Source of the DNA: an uncultured Lachnospiraceae bacterium
Lineage (GTDB): Bacteria > Bacillota > Clostridia > Lachnospirales > Lachnospiraceae
Reading direction: 5' to 3'
DNA length: 49,245 nucleotides
Assembly (NCBI GenBank): GCA_900316625.1
Contig: ONDO01000015.1
Coordinates: 1 to 49,245, forward strand
Shown here: positions 1 to 7,039 of the stretch, in pieces
How the letters are laid out: every line of letters starts with the position of its first letter
How positions within the stretch are numbered: position 1 is the stretch's first letter
Position numbers and translations under genes: made by a program
The notes under the pieces: model-generated
What the model saw: only the letters and a program-made list of their open reading frames with translations
Databases searched by the model: none
What the model was told of the DNA's origin: nothing

Positions 1-101
1 GAGGTTGGGCTGGATGCTTTCTTGGCATCAGAAGAGTATGCCAAGGAGTCAATAAAAGATATTGGTTTGGTGTTCGACCAAAATACGGCCGGCTCCACTC
101 C
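1..101. other. Unassigned tail of an upstream unit
   Basis: No product is recognisable. On the + strand frame 1 stays open from base 1 to a stop at 184-186, but that would run through the terminator at 102-131, which is unusual for a real gene; frame 2 stops at 53-55. The stretch also has two short inverted repeats, 21-28 with 38-45 (CTTGGCAT/ATGCCAAG) and 66-71 with 77-82 (TTTGGT/ACCAAA). It could be the 3' end of a structured RNA or the end of a coding gene cut by the window edge. Confidence 0.3.
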
Positions 102-131
102 AAAAAGGAATGCAATTGCATTCCTTTTTTT
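102..131 (+). terminator. Rho-independent terminator
   Basis: Perfect palindrome AAAAAGGAATGCA/TGCATTCCTTTTT ending in a T run. It closes the unit that enters from the left edge. Because it is symmetrical with A and T tails it could act in both directions. Confidence 0.85.
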
Positions 132-178
132 ATACCCTTACGATTTAACAATAATTTTAAAAATCAGGAGACAGGAAA

Positions 179-187
179 TGTTATAAT
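179..187 (+). promoter_or_regulatory. Extended -10 promoter, near-leaderless
   Basis: TG-T-TATAAT, with no convincing -35 box at normal spacing. The expected start of transcription, about 7 nt downstream, falls on or next to the ATG at 194. The same 12-base string TGTTATAATGAT is the promoter of the ZTP riboswitch at 11909, which supports it as a real extended -10 element. Confidence 0.6.
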
Positions 188-193
188 GATGAC

Positions 194-2248
194 ATGCGTA
201 CATGGGATGACTGGATCCGTCTGGAGAAGAAAAAATACAAAAATCTCGGCATGGATCCTCAGGAATTGAAAGAAGAAGTACTTAGCCGCTTCGGTATTAT
301 GCCGAGGTCTGGTGAACGTGCGCTCATGTACCTCTATTCTGCTTTTCATAGAAATGAACCGGATGGTGTAGTAACGATCGTTACAGATCGTGCGATCCAT
401 CTGTCGGATGGTGGCGTAGTTAGCCTTGGTGAGGCAGCGTCTTCCATTCTCTATCTGTCTCCGGTTGGCAAATCCCAGATCACCTTACTTACCATGGATA
501 ATGATATTAACCTGACCGGTCAGAAGGGACAGGTTTCCTTATCGTCCATCCGTGAGTTTGGACATTTCTTAGAGGATCTACAGTTATTTGCCCGTATGGA
601 AGGCCCTGAAGTAAGAAGAGCTTATGTGATGACTCTGAAGATGCGCATAGCTATGAGTCGGTCTTCATTTCACGAATATGGACTTCTTAGCGATGAGGGA
701 CATTATCTGGTCGGCCTTGCACTCTTAGAGCCGGAACTGAAAAAGGATGCGATCATGCTCGAACTTGAAGAGCAGTATCGTATGGGTGATAATAAGGCGT
801 ATCACAGGCTCTATGAGAATCGTAAGAAGGATCTGCCACCGGAGATCCGGGAACATCTAAAGTACCCGGATGAGCTCTTCAGTGAACGCTTTATTGAAGA
901 TCTGTCTAATGAATATTCGCTCTTCCTGACCCAGCATCTGGTCGGGACTTTCCATAATCTGCATAGTGGAGAGCGAACAGAGAAGCAGACCATAGAGTAC
1001 CTGTACCTTCTGATTCGGATGGAGGCTTGGTCGCTCTATTTTAAGACTTTAAGTGATAATGCCCAGATTCTCTCCAGCAGGGAATTGCAGAAGATCCTGA
1101 TCTTCCAGGCGAGATTCCAGAACGAGAAGATGAGCCAGGTCTATACGGACCTGATCGATGGGAAGAAGATTGCTTATCCCGGTAACAGCTGGCATGACTG
1201 TCTGGGACTGAATGCTCTGCATTATGCCCTGATCATGCGCGACAAGGAGAGAGTGAATGCCCTTCTTAATGATGGGGCCTTCGTGGAGCCAATCGCGGAT
1301 GCAGATGTTCCAGAGGACGTATTAGAGGTTCTTGATTATGTCTTTCTGGCGGTCAACCTCTATTCGGACGATCTGCTTGCAAGAGAGATCTTCATCCAGA
1401 CGTCACATACGGCAAAGTCTCTGATTCGTTCGATTCGTTCGATTGATTTTTATATGGATATGTCTCGTAAGTCTTCGAAAGTTCTCTTTGATGAGCTAAG
1501 AAAACTACGTTTATCCGGGGATGAGAGTAGTCTGACAAGCGTTCGTGCCAAGATCGAAGATCTCGCAGAACACATGGAAGATTATGCGAATTCCAAGCAG
1601 GAACTCGAAGCAGGGCTGGAGAAATTAGTTCAGGATCATATTGATGCCGCAAGAAGACGGGCGGCTCAGGTTGCCCTCAAGGGAAGTCCCCTGGCACAGT
1701 ATATTCTTCGCATCTATCTGAATCCGGATCTGCTCTATAAGAATCTCTTTGGCACCATTTATGATTACAAACTCTACCGAAGCGGGAATCTCTTCTTCGT
1801 GACCAGTGTGGAGGAAGAGCTGCCTTTTTCCTACCTTCTGTGTAACCAAAAAGGCGTAGTCGAAGAGCATATCCTCGAGGAAGACCGCTCCTTCCATTGG
1901 GATGAAGTGCAGAGAGATCATTATGAACGGAAGGAACGTGCAAAGCGGGACCGCCAAGAACGGGAAGAGAAGAGACGACAGCAGGAAGAGAAGAGACAAC
2001 AGCAGGAAGAGAAGAGAGCTTCTTATGAAGAGGATGATTCTCTTTCGGAAACAAAGAGCATAGCTTCCCGCTGGTTCTCTAACGAGGCAATGGAAGATGC
2101 ATCAGTTCTGCGACAGGAATATCGTGCTCTGGTGAAGAAGTACCACCCGGATGAGAATCTGGAGGATACCACCGATATCATGCAGCAGATACAGCAGGAA
2201 CGTGACAATATCAGGAGACGCCAATGGCAGTTGATAAAGACAGATTAA
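194..2248 (+). CDS. Large protein with C-terminal J-like domain
   Basis: A 684-residue protein, probably cytoplasmic, with no signal peptide or membrane segment. The first ~550 residues match no family I recognise. Around residues 575-605 is a highly charged coiled-coil-like stretch with tandem QQEEKR-type repeats. The C-terminus looks like a short J domain, with a helix followed by KKYHPDE; the HPD tripeptide is at residues 651-653. J domains stimulate Hsp70 ATPase, so a DnaK partner is inferred. The ATG at 194 has no ribosome binding site close by: AGGAG at 166-170 is 23 nt away, upstream of the -10 box. The real start may be this leaderless ATG or one further in, such as 251. The 3' end overlaps the next gene by 25 bases, suggesting coupled translation. 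Confidence 0.75.
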   Translation: MRTWDDWIRLEKKKYKNLGMDPQELKEEVLSRFGIMPRSGERALMYLYSAFHRNEPDGVVTIVTDRAIHLSDGGVVSLGEAASSILYLSPVGKSQITLLTMDNDINLTGQKGQVSLSSIREFGHFLEDLQLFARMEGPEVRRAYVMTLKMRIAMSRSSFHEYGLLSDEGHYLVGLALLEPELKKDAIMLELEEQYRMGDNKAYHRLYENRKKDLPPEIREHLKYPDELFSERFIEDLSNEYSLFLTQHLVGTFHNLHSGERTEKQTIEYLYLLIRMEAWSLYFKTLSDNAQILSSRELQKILIFQARFQNEKMSQVYTDLIDGKKIAYPGNSWHDCLGLNALHYALIMRDKERVNALLNDGAFVEPIADADVPEDVLEVLDYVFLAVNLYSDDLLAREIFIQTSHTAKSLIRSIRSIDFYMDMSRKSSKVLFDELRKLRLSGDESSLTSVRAKIEDLAEHMEDYANSKQELEAGLEKLVQDHIDAARRRAAQVALKGSPLAQYILRIYLNPDLLYKNLFGTIYDYKLYRSGNLFFVTSVEEELPFSYLLCNQKGVVEEHILEEDRSFHWDEVQRDHYERKERAKRDRQEREEKRRQQEEKRQQQEEKRASYEEDDSLSETKSIASRWFSNEAMEDASVLRQEYRALVKKYHPDENLEDTTDIMQQIQQERDNIRRRQWQLIKTD

Positions 2249-2883
2249 TACATGCGGGCGGATTTGCTTTTCAGGATGCAGAAGAAGGCGATAAAGCTTC
2301 TCATGAGCTTGAAGCCGTTGAATATATAGAGGACACGATGAATTGGAAGGATAGTGACCAGGTATTAAAACTATATCTGCAGATTCTCGATTCCGGAATG
2401 TTTACGACACCGGTAGGCCTGTCCTTCCTCAGGGATATTCAGCGTCGGCTCTTAGATGGTGGTCAGATTGATCCCTATCAGATTCCGGATGTTCCGGTCC
2501 CGGTTACCTTTGGACATGTGGCGGCAGGTATTGTTGCCAAGCAGGGTAACGCTGAACTTAAGGAGACAGATGCGATGAATTCTTCGGAAGAAGATGAGAC
2601 AGCTCTACGTTTGCGCGATAGCGACAGACTTCTGAATGCAATGAAGAAGAGGAATGTGAAGCATCGCAGGAGTATTCAGATGCAGAAGGTCATGATCGGA
2701 ATTCTTGTCATCATGGTGATCCTGATGTTTGTGATCAGTCTTACAGGCAGGGCACCGACCATTTTGAATTACCGATCTAAGGTACAGAATGAGTATTCTG
2801 AGTGGGAAGAGGAATTAAAGGCGAGAGAAGATCTGATTCAAGAGAGAGAACACGAACTTGGGATTTCAGAGGAGGATAAGTAA
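2224..2883 (+). CDS. Single-pass membrane protein of unknown function
   Basis: A 219-residue protein whose start lies inside the end of the J-domain gene. The N-terminal ~150 residues are acidic and soluble. One membrane segment spans about residues 158-176 (rich in I, V, L, M) and is preceded by basic residues, so the N-terminus should be cytoplasmic. The outer tail is short, charged and probably helical. The overlap with the upstream gene and the zero-gap junction with the response regulator (stop 2881-2883, ATG 2884) suggest one operon. A role as membrane partner of the J protein is inference only. Confidence 0.7.
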   Translation: MAVDKDRLIHAGGFAFQDAEEGDKASHELEAVEYIEDTMNWKDSDQVLKLYLQILDSGMFTTPVGLSFLRDIQRRLLDGGQIDPYQIPDVPVPVTFGHVAAGIVAKQGNAELKETDAMNSSEEDETALRLRDSDRLLNAMKKRNVKHRRSIQMQKVMIGILVIMVILMFVISLTGRAPTILNYRSKVQNEYSEWEEELKAREDLIQEREHELGISEEDK

Positions 2884-3576
2884 ATGGGGCAGGGTAAAAT
2901 CTTAGTTGTTGATGATGAAACCAGAATGAGAAAACTGGTCCGTGATTTCCTGGTTCGCGAAGGCTATGAAGTCTACGAAGCGGGAGATGGCGAAGAGGCT
3001 TTGTCCGTATTTCGTCGTATGAAGGATCTGTCTCTGATCATACTCGATGTGATGATGCCGAAGATGAATGGATATGAAGTTCTGAAGACCGTAAGAGAAA
3101 CTTCCAGAATTCCGGTAATCATGCTGACGGCTCGTACTTCGGAAGAGGATGAATTGCAGGGATTTAACCTGGGCGTCGATGAATATATTGCAAAACCCTT
3201 CAGCCCGAAGATCCTTGTGGCGAGAGTTGAGGCAGTCATCAGACGTAGCTCTGGTGAAGAGATGAACCAGGATTCGAATATTATCGAGGCAGGTGGGATT
3301 CGTATCGATATCGGAGCGCATACTGCCAGTATCGATGGCCAGGAGATGGTTCTCTCGGTTAAGGAATTCGAGCTCCTGACTTACTTTCTGCAGAATCAGG
3401 GCATCGCTCTGTCGAGGGATACCATTCTGAATAATGTTTGGAATTATGACTATTTTGGTGATGCAAGAACCATTGATACCCATGTGAAGAAGCTACGTAG
3501 CAAGATGGGAGACAAGGGCTCCTACATTAAGACAATCTGGGGAATGGGGTATAAGTTTGAGACAGAAGAAGGCTAA
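2884..3576 (+). CDS. OmpR/PhoB-family response regulator
   Basis: A 230-residue two-component regulator. The receiver domain (about 5-120) has the acidic pair D10/D11, phosphoacceptor D55 in LDVMMPK, T82 and K104 in the expected places. The C-terminal half (about 132-227) is a winged-helix DNA-binding domain with the family pattern SVKEFELL and RTIDTHVKKLR-K. It follows the membrane protein with no gap, and its last codons overlap the kinase start, so the pair should be co-translated. The target genes cannot be read from the sequence. Confidence 0.95.
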   Translation: MGQGKILVVDDETRMRKLVRDFLVREGYEVYEAGDGEEALSVFRRMKDLSLIILDVMMPKMNGYEVLKTVRETSRIPVIMLTARTSEEDELQGFNLGVDEYIAKPFSPKILVARVEAVIRRSSGEEMNQDSNIIEAGGIRIDIGAHTASIDGQEMVLSVKEFELLTYFLQNQGIALSRDTILNNVWNYDYFGDARTIDTHVKKLRSKMGDKGSYIKTIWGMGYKFETEEG

Positions 3577-5059
3577 AAAGAAGAGAAGAAGGCTCTATTC
3601 GCAGATTCTTACTTCAATCATTATCCTCGTGTCCGGAACGATCATTCTCTGCTGGATTCTGAACACTTCCTTGCTGGGCTTTGTCTATGTTCAGCATAAG
3701 AGGGTTTCGATTCGGGAGACTTATGAGAACTTATGCCAGGCTTCGAGTGACGGCTCCTTGTATAAAAAGTCTTACCGGGTGAGTTTCGAACAGATGTGTG
3801 CGAATAACAATCTGTCAATACTCGTGGCGTCACCGGATGGCACGATTGTTCTCTCCTCCGCGGGAGAGAATTCCAGTGCGGTTATGTACGTAAACCTCCT
3901 GGATTCCATGCTTCGTATGCGTAGTTCGGAGAGAGTGCTGCTTGAGGAGAGCAATCGTTATACCATCGAGCGCCAGACAGATAGTCGAATGAACGGTGAT
4001 TATATCGTTCTCTGGGGTAGTCTTGAGGATGGCAATACCGTTTTGATCCGTTCTGCTGTAGAGAGTATGAAGGATTCTGCGGAAGTGTCGAACCAGTTCC
4101 TGCTCTTTGTCGGGGTTGGTACGATCATCTTCTCTGTTATTGTGTCCATTCTGCTCGCCAAGAAGATTACCAAGCCGATTACGGAACTGACGGAAATCTC
4201 CCGTAGAATGACAGAACTTGACTTTGAAGCGAGATATATTCCCAGAAATAAGCAAAATGAGATCGACGACCTGGGTATGCACATGAACAAGCTGGCGGAT
4301 TCTCTGGAGGAATCAATCGGTGAACTCAAACAAGCAAATGCGGATCTTATGCACGATATTGAGATTCGTGATCAGTCGGAAGAGATGCGAAAAGAGTTCC
4401 TCGCAAATGTTTCGCATGAACTGAAGACGCCGATAGCGCTGATTCAGGGCTATGCAGAAGGCCTCGAAGATGGAATCTCTGATGATCCGGAAGACAGAAA
4501 GTATTACTGTGATGTCATCATCGATGAAGCGAAGAAGATGAACCGTATGGTGAAACAGATGCTTGCGCTGAATCAGCTGGAATTCGGTCAGAATAATATC
4601 TCTCTGGAACGCTTCGATCTGAATGATGTCATTGAAGCCCAGCTACATTCTACCCAGATCCTGATGGAACAGAATGATATTCATATGGAGTTTCATGCCG
4701 ATAAGCCGGTATATGTATGGGCGGATGAATTCCTGGTGGAGCAGGCACTGAATAATTACATTACGAATGCAATCCATTATGCCAAGAATGAAAAGCTTGT
4801 TCGCATCACTCTTACGGATGCTGTTGATAATGGCGTCAGAGTCTCTGTATATAACTCTGGAGATCCAATTCCGAAAGAGAGTCTTCCCCATCTATGGGAG
4901 AAATTTTATAAGGTGGATAAGGCTAGAACCAGAGAGTATGGAGGTTCCGGAATCGGCCTATCTGTCGTAAAAGCGGTTATGGATTCTCACCACAGAAAAT
5001 GTGGTGTACAAAATCTTCCGGATGGTGTCGAATTCTGGTTTGAACTCGATACAAAATAA
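3557..5059 (+). CDS. Sensor histidine kinase, partner of the regulator
   Basis: A 500-residue membrane kinase. A basic N-terminus leads into a first membrane segment (about 17-40), an extracytoplasmic sensor region (about 45-178), a second segment (about 180-202), HAMP (about 203-256), the HisKA box with H287 in SHELKTP, and a HATPase domain with the N box around 394-410 (ALNNYITNAIHYA), the G1 region and the G2 motif YGGSGIGLS around 460. The start is TTG at 3557, with GGGG at 3546-3549 as a weak ribosome site, and it overlaps the regulator gene by 20 bases. All catalytic motifs look intact. The signal sensed is unknown. Confidence 0.95.
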   Translation: MRQKKAKKKRRRLYSQILTSIIILVSGTIILCWILNTSLLGFVYVQHKRVSIRETYENLCQASSDGSLYKKSYRVSFEQMCANNNLSILVASPDGTIVLSSAGENSSAVMYVNLLDSMLRMRSSERVLLEESNRYTIERQTDSRMNGDYIVLWGSLEDGNTVLIRSAVESMKDSAEVSNQFLLFVGVGTIIFSVIVSILLAKKITKPITELTEISRRMTELDFEARYIPRNKQNEIDDLGMHMNKLADSLEESIGELKQANADLMHDIEIRDQSEEMRKEFLANVSHELKTPIALIQGYAEGLEDGISDDPEDRKYYCDVIIDEAKKMNRMVKQMLALNQLEFGQNNISLERFDLNDVIEAQLHSTQILMEQNDIHMEFHADKPVYVWADEFLVEQALNNYITNAIHYAKNEKLVRITLTDAVDNGVRVSVYNSGDPIPKESLPHLWEKFYKVDKARTREYGGSGIGLSVVKAVMDSHHRKCGVQNLPDGVEFWFELDTK

Positions 5060-5115
5060 TGAATAGAACATGTGTCAAATTGTATAGGTTAAGTGCTGAT
5101 TTATTAGGAATTTTA

Positions 5116-5144
5116 TTGAATCTTCCGAATAAGAATGATAACAT
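5116..5144 (+). promoter_or_regulatory. Putative promoter of the lipoprotein gene
   Basis: TTGAAT, 17-base spacer, TAACAT. A second -35-like TTGACA lies just downstream at about 5144 but has only a weak -10. It would give the lipoprotein gene separate expression from the two-component operon. Confidence 0.4.
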
Positions 5145-5185
5145 TGACATGTGTATAAAAAGACACCTAAAGGAGTTGTGGGCCA

Positions 5186-5950
5186 ATGAGGAGAAAAACG
5201 ATCCTCCTTGTTACAAGTCTCGCCATAGCATTTCTGCTGAATGGATGCGGAACGAAACTGATCGAGATGGATGAAGATCAGGAAAACGCATTTGTTTCAT
5301 ATGCAGCGGCGGCTGTAGCAAAATATAACAAAAATATGTCGACCGGTATTATGGTAGTTTCCGATCCGCCTAAGGCTTCTAATTCGGAGGAAGAGAAAGA
5401 GGAGTCAACATCTCCTGAGTTCGATCAAAACGTGGATGCAAGTCAGATTGAAGATGCACGGGAGGCAGCCGAGGCTGATCCATCCGCTGGAATCAATCCT
5501 GGTATTGTATCTGCCGGAGAGAGCGGAAGTACAGCGACTGGTAGTGTTGCTGATCTTACTTCGATTATCAACATTGAAGGTGTAAGCTTCGACGTGAAGG
5601 GCGCAAGTGTTCAGGATTCCTACAAATCAGGGAATTATATGGCGCTGATTCCAGAGAAGGGGAATACCTATCTGGTCTATCGTATTGAAGCTACGAATAA
5701 TAGTGATGCAGATGTTGACCTTGATCTCTTATCCAAGGGAATTAGTTATACGGCAAGTGCAGGTTCTACGACAGTGAGTGCAGATTCAACCATTCTCCTG
5801 AATGATCTGTCAACGTATCAGGCAACGCTGAAAGCAAAGGAATCTACAGAGTTGGTTCTTCTGTTCCAGTTCCCGAGTTCCAGCCTGACATCAGAATCAA
5901 GTTATTCCCTCGGTGCGACAAGCAACGGGAACACAGTAACGATTGAATGA
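5186..5950 (+). CDS. Secreted lipoprotein of unknown function
   Basis: A 254-residue protein with a lipoprotein signal: basic MRRK, a hydrophobic core and the lipobox LLNGC with acceptor C21. The mature part has a short helical stretch, a low-complexity acidic Ser/Glu-rich linker (about 65-125) and a C-terminal domain (about 128-254) with mostly beta character. That layout resembles extracytoplasmic DUF4352-like folds found on many Firmicutes lipoproteins; this is a resemblance, not an assignment. AAAGGAG at 5169-5175 is the ribosome site. It sits between a two-component system and cheV, but no functional link is proven. Confidence 0.8.
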   Translation: MRRKTILLVTSLAIAFLLNGCGTKLIEMDEDQENAFVSYAAAAVAKYNKNMSTGIMVVSDPPKASNSEEEKEESTSPEFDQNVDASQIEDAREAAEADPSAGINPGIVSAGESGSTATGSVADLTSIINIEGVSFDVKGASVQDSYKSGNYMALIPEKGNTYLVYRIEATNNSDADVDLDLLSKGISYTASAGSTTVSADSTILLNDLSTYQATLKAKESTELVLLFQFPSSSLTSESSYSLGATSNGNTVTIE

Positions 5951-6004
5951 TTATTCGCAATATTATTTGCCTAACATTACACAACCAAGGAGGAAATTAG
6001 CAGT

Positions 6005-6937
6005 ATGGATACCAACATCTTACTTGAATCGGGAACGAACGAGCTTGAGATTCTTGAATTCACAGTCGGTGGCAATCATTACGGAATTAACGTAGCGAAG
6101 GTTATCGAGATCATGAACTATCAGCCGGTAACTCCCATTCCTAACACACATCCCTTTGTCGAAGGTTTATTCATGCCGCGTGATGAGATGATCTCTGTTA
6201 TCAATCTTCGCAAGTGCCTTGGAATGCCTGTTGATGATTCGATTCCCGGACTTCTCTTTGTTACCAACTTTAACAATCTGAATACTGCTTTCCATGTTGA
6301 TTCTGTTCTTGGTATTCATCGTGTATCCTGGGAAGACATTCATACGCCGGATTCCACCATCAGTTCTGATGAGAGCGGTGTTGCTACTGGTGTACTCAAG
6401 TTCGATGATAAGCTGATCGTTATTCTTGATTTCGAGAAGATTGTTTCTAATATCAATCCTGAGACCGGTCTTAAGGTTTCTGAAATGAATAACTATGAGA
6501 CCAAGGACAGAAGCCAGTGCCCGATTCTTCTTGCAGAAGACTCTAAGCTTCTTATGAAGCTGATCGAGGAATGCCTGAAAAAAGCTGGTTATACCAATCT
6601 GATCCTGAATGAGAACGGTCAGGAAGCTTGGAATAAACTCGTTGAGTTTAAGAAGGAAGGAACTGTTCTAGATAAAGTTCACCTGATCATCACTGATATC
6701 GAGATGCCTAAGATGGATGGTCACAGACTTACCAAACTTGTCAAAGAAGACGATACCATGAAGCATATTCCTGTTATTATCTTCTCTTCGCTGATCAATG
6801 AACAGATTCGTCGTAAGGGTGAATCTCTTGGAGCTGATGAACAGCTTACCAAGCCTGAGATTGGACAGCTTGTTGAAGCTGTTGATCGCTTAATTGCGAA
6901 ATATGAGGCAGAACGCGAAGAAGCAAAGAAGCACTAA
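6005..6937 (+). CDS. cheV: Chemotaxis coupling protein CheV
   Basis: A 310-residue fusion of an N-terminal CheW-like domain (about 10-165) and a C-terminal receiver domain (about 178-303). CheV couples chemoreceptors to CheA and is thought to tune adaptation through phosphorylation. The receiver has the acidic pair AEDS, D231 in ITDIEMPKMDG, and K283 in TKP. AGGAGG at 5990-5995 precedes the ATG by 9 bases. It is single, with its own terminator, and no other che gene is in the window. It shows the organism has a chemotaxis system and fits the flagellar-like genes further right. Confidence 0.95.
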   Translation: MDTNILLESGTNELEILEFTVGGNHYGINVAKVIEIMNYQPVTPIPNTHPFVEGLFMPRDEMISVINLRKCLGMPVDDSIPGLLFVTNFNNLNTAFHVDSVLGIHRVSWEDIHTPDSTISSDESGVATGVLKFDDKLIVILDFEKIVSNINPETGLKVSEMNNYETKDRSQCPILLAEDSKLLMKLIEECLKKAGYTNLILNENGQEAWNKLVEFKKEGTVLDKVHLIITDIEMPKMDGHRLTKLVKEDDTMKHIPVIIFSSLINEQIRRKGESLGADEQLTKPEIGQLVEAVDRLIAKYEAEREEAKKH

Positions 6938-6956
6938 TTACGAGAGATATTAAGTA

Positions 6957-6989
6957 AGGGATGTGAGCTTTTTCACATCCCTGTTTTTT
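6957..6989 (+). terminator. Terminator of cheV
   Basis: AGGGATGTGA/TCACATCCCT hairpin with a 6-base loop, followed by a run of six T. Confidence 0.9.
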
Positions 6990-6997
6990 GAATATGG

Positions 6998-7020
6998 TAC
7001 TCAGGTGTTTCGCCTGAGTA
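6998..7020 (+). promoter_or_regulatory. Perfect inverted repeat before the acidic protein
   Basis: TACTCAGG, 7 bases, CCTGAGTA. It lies between the cheV terminator and the ribosome binding site at 7026-7031. It has no T run, so it is not a terminator. It could be a 5'-end mRNA hairpin or a protein-binding site. Confidence 0.5.
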
Positions 7021-7039
7021 TATGTTGGAGGATTGGATT

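Noticed and set aside
1-101. tmRNA or tRNA 3' end (GGCCGGCTCCACTCCA-like end, TTCGA loop)
   Set aside because: The TTCGA is not flanked by a valid 5-bp T stem at tRNA spacing, and no ACCA end with a matching 7-bp acceptor is visible.
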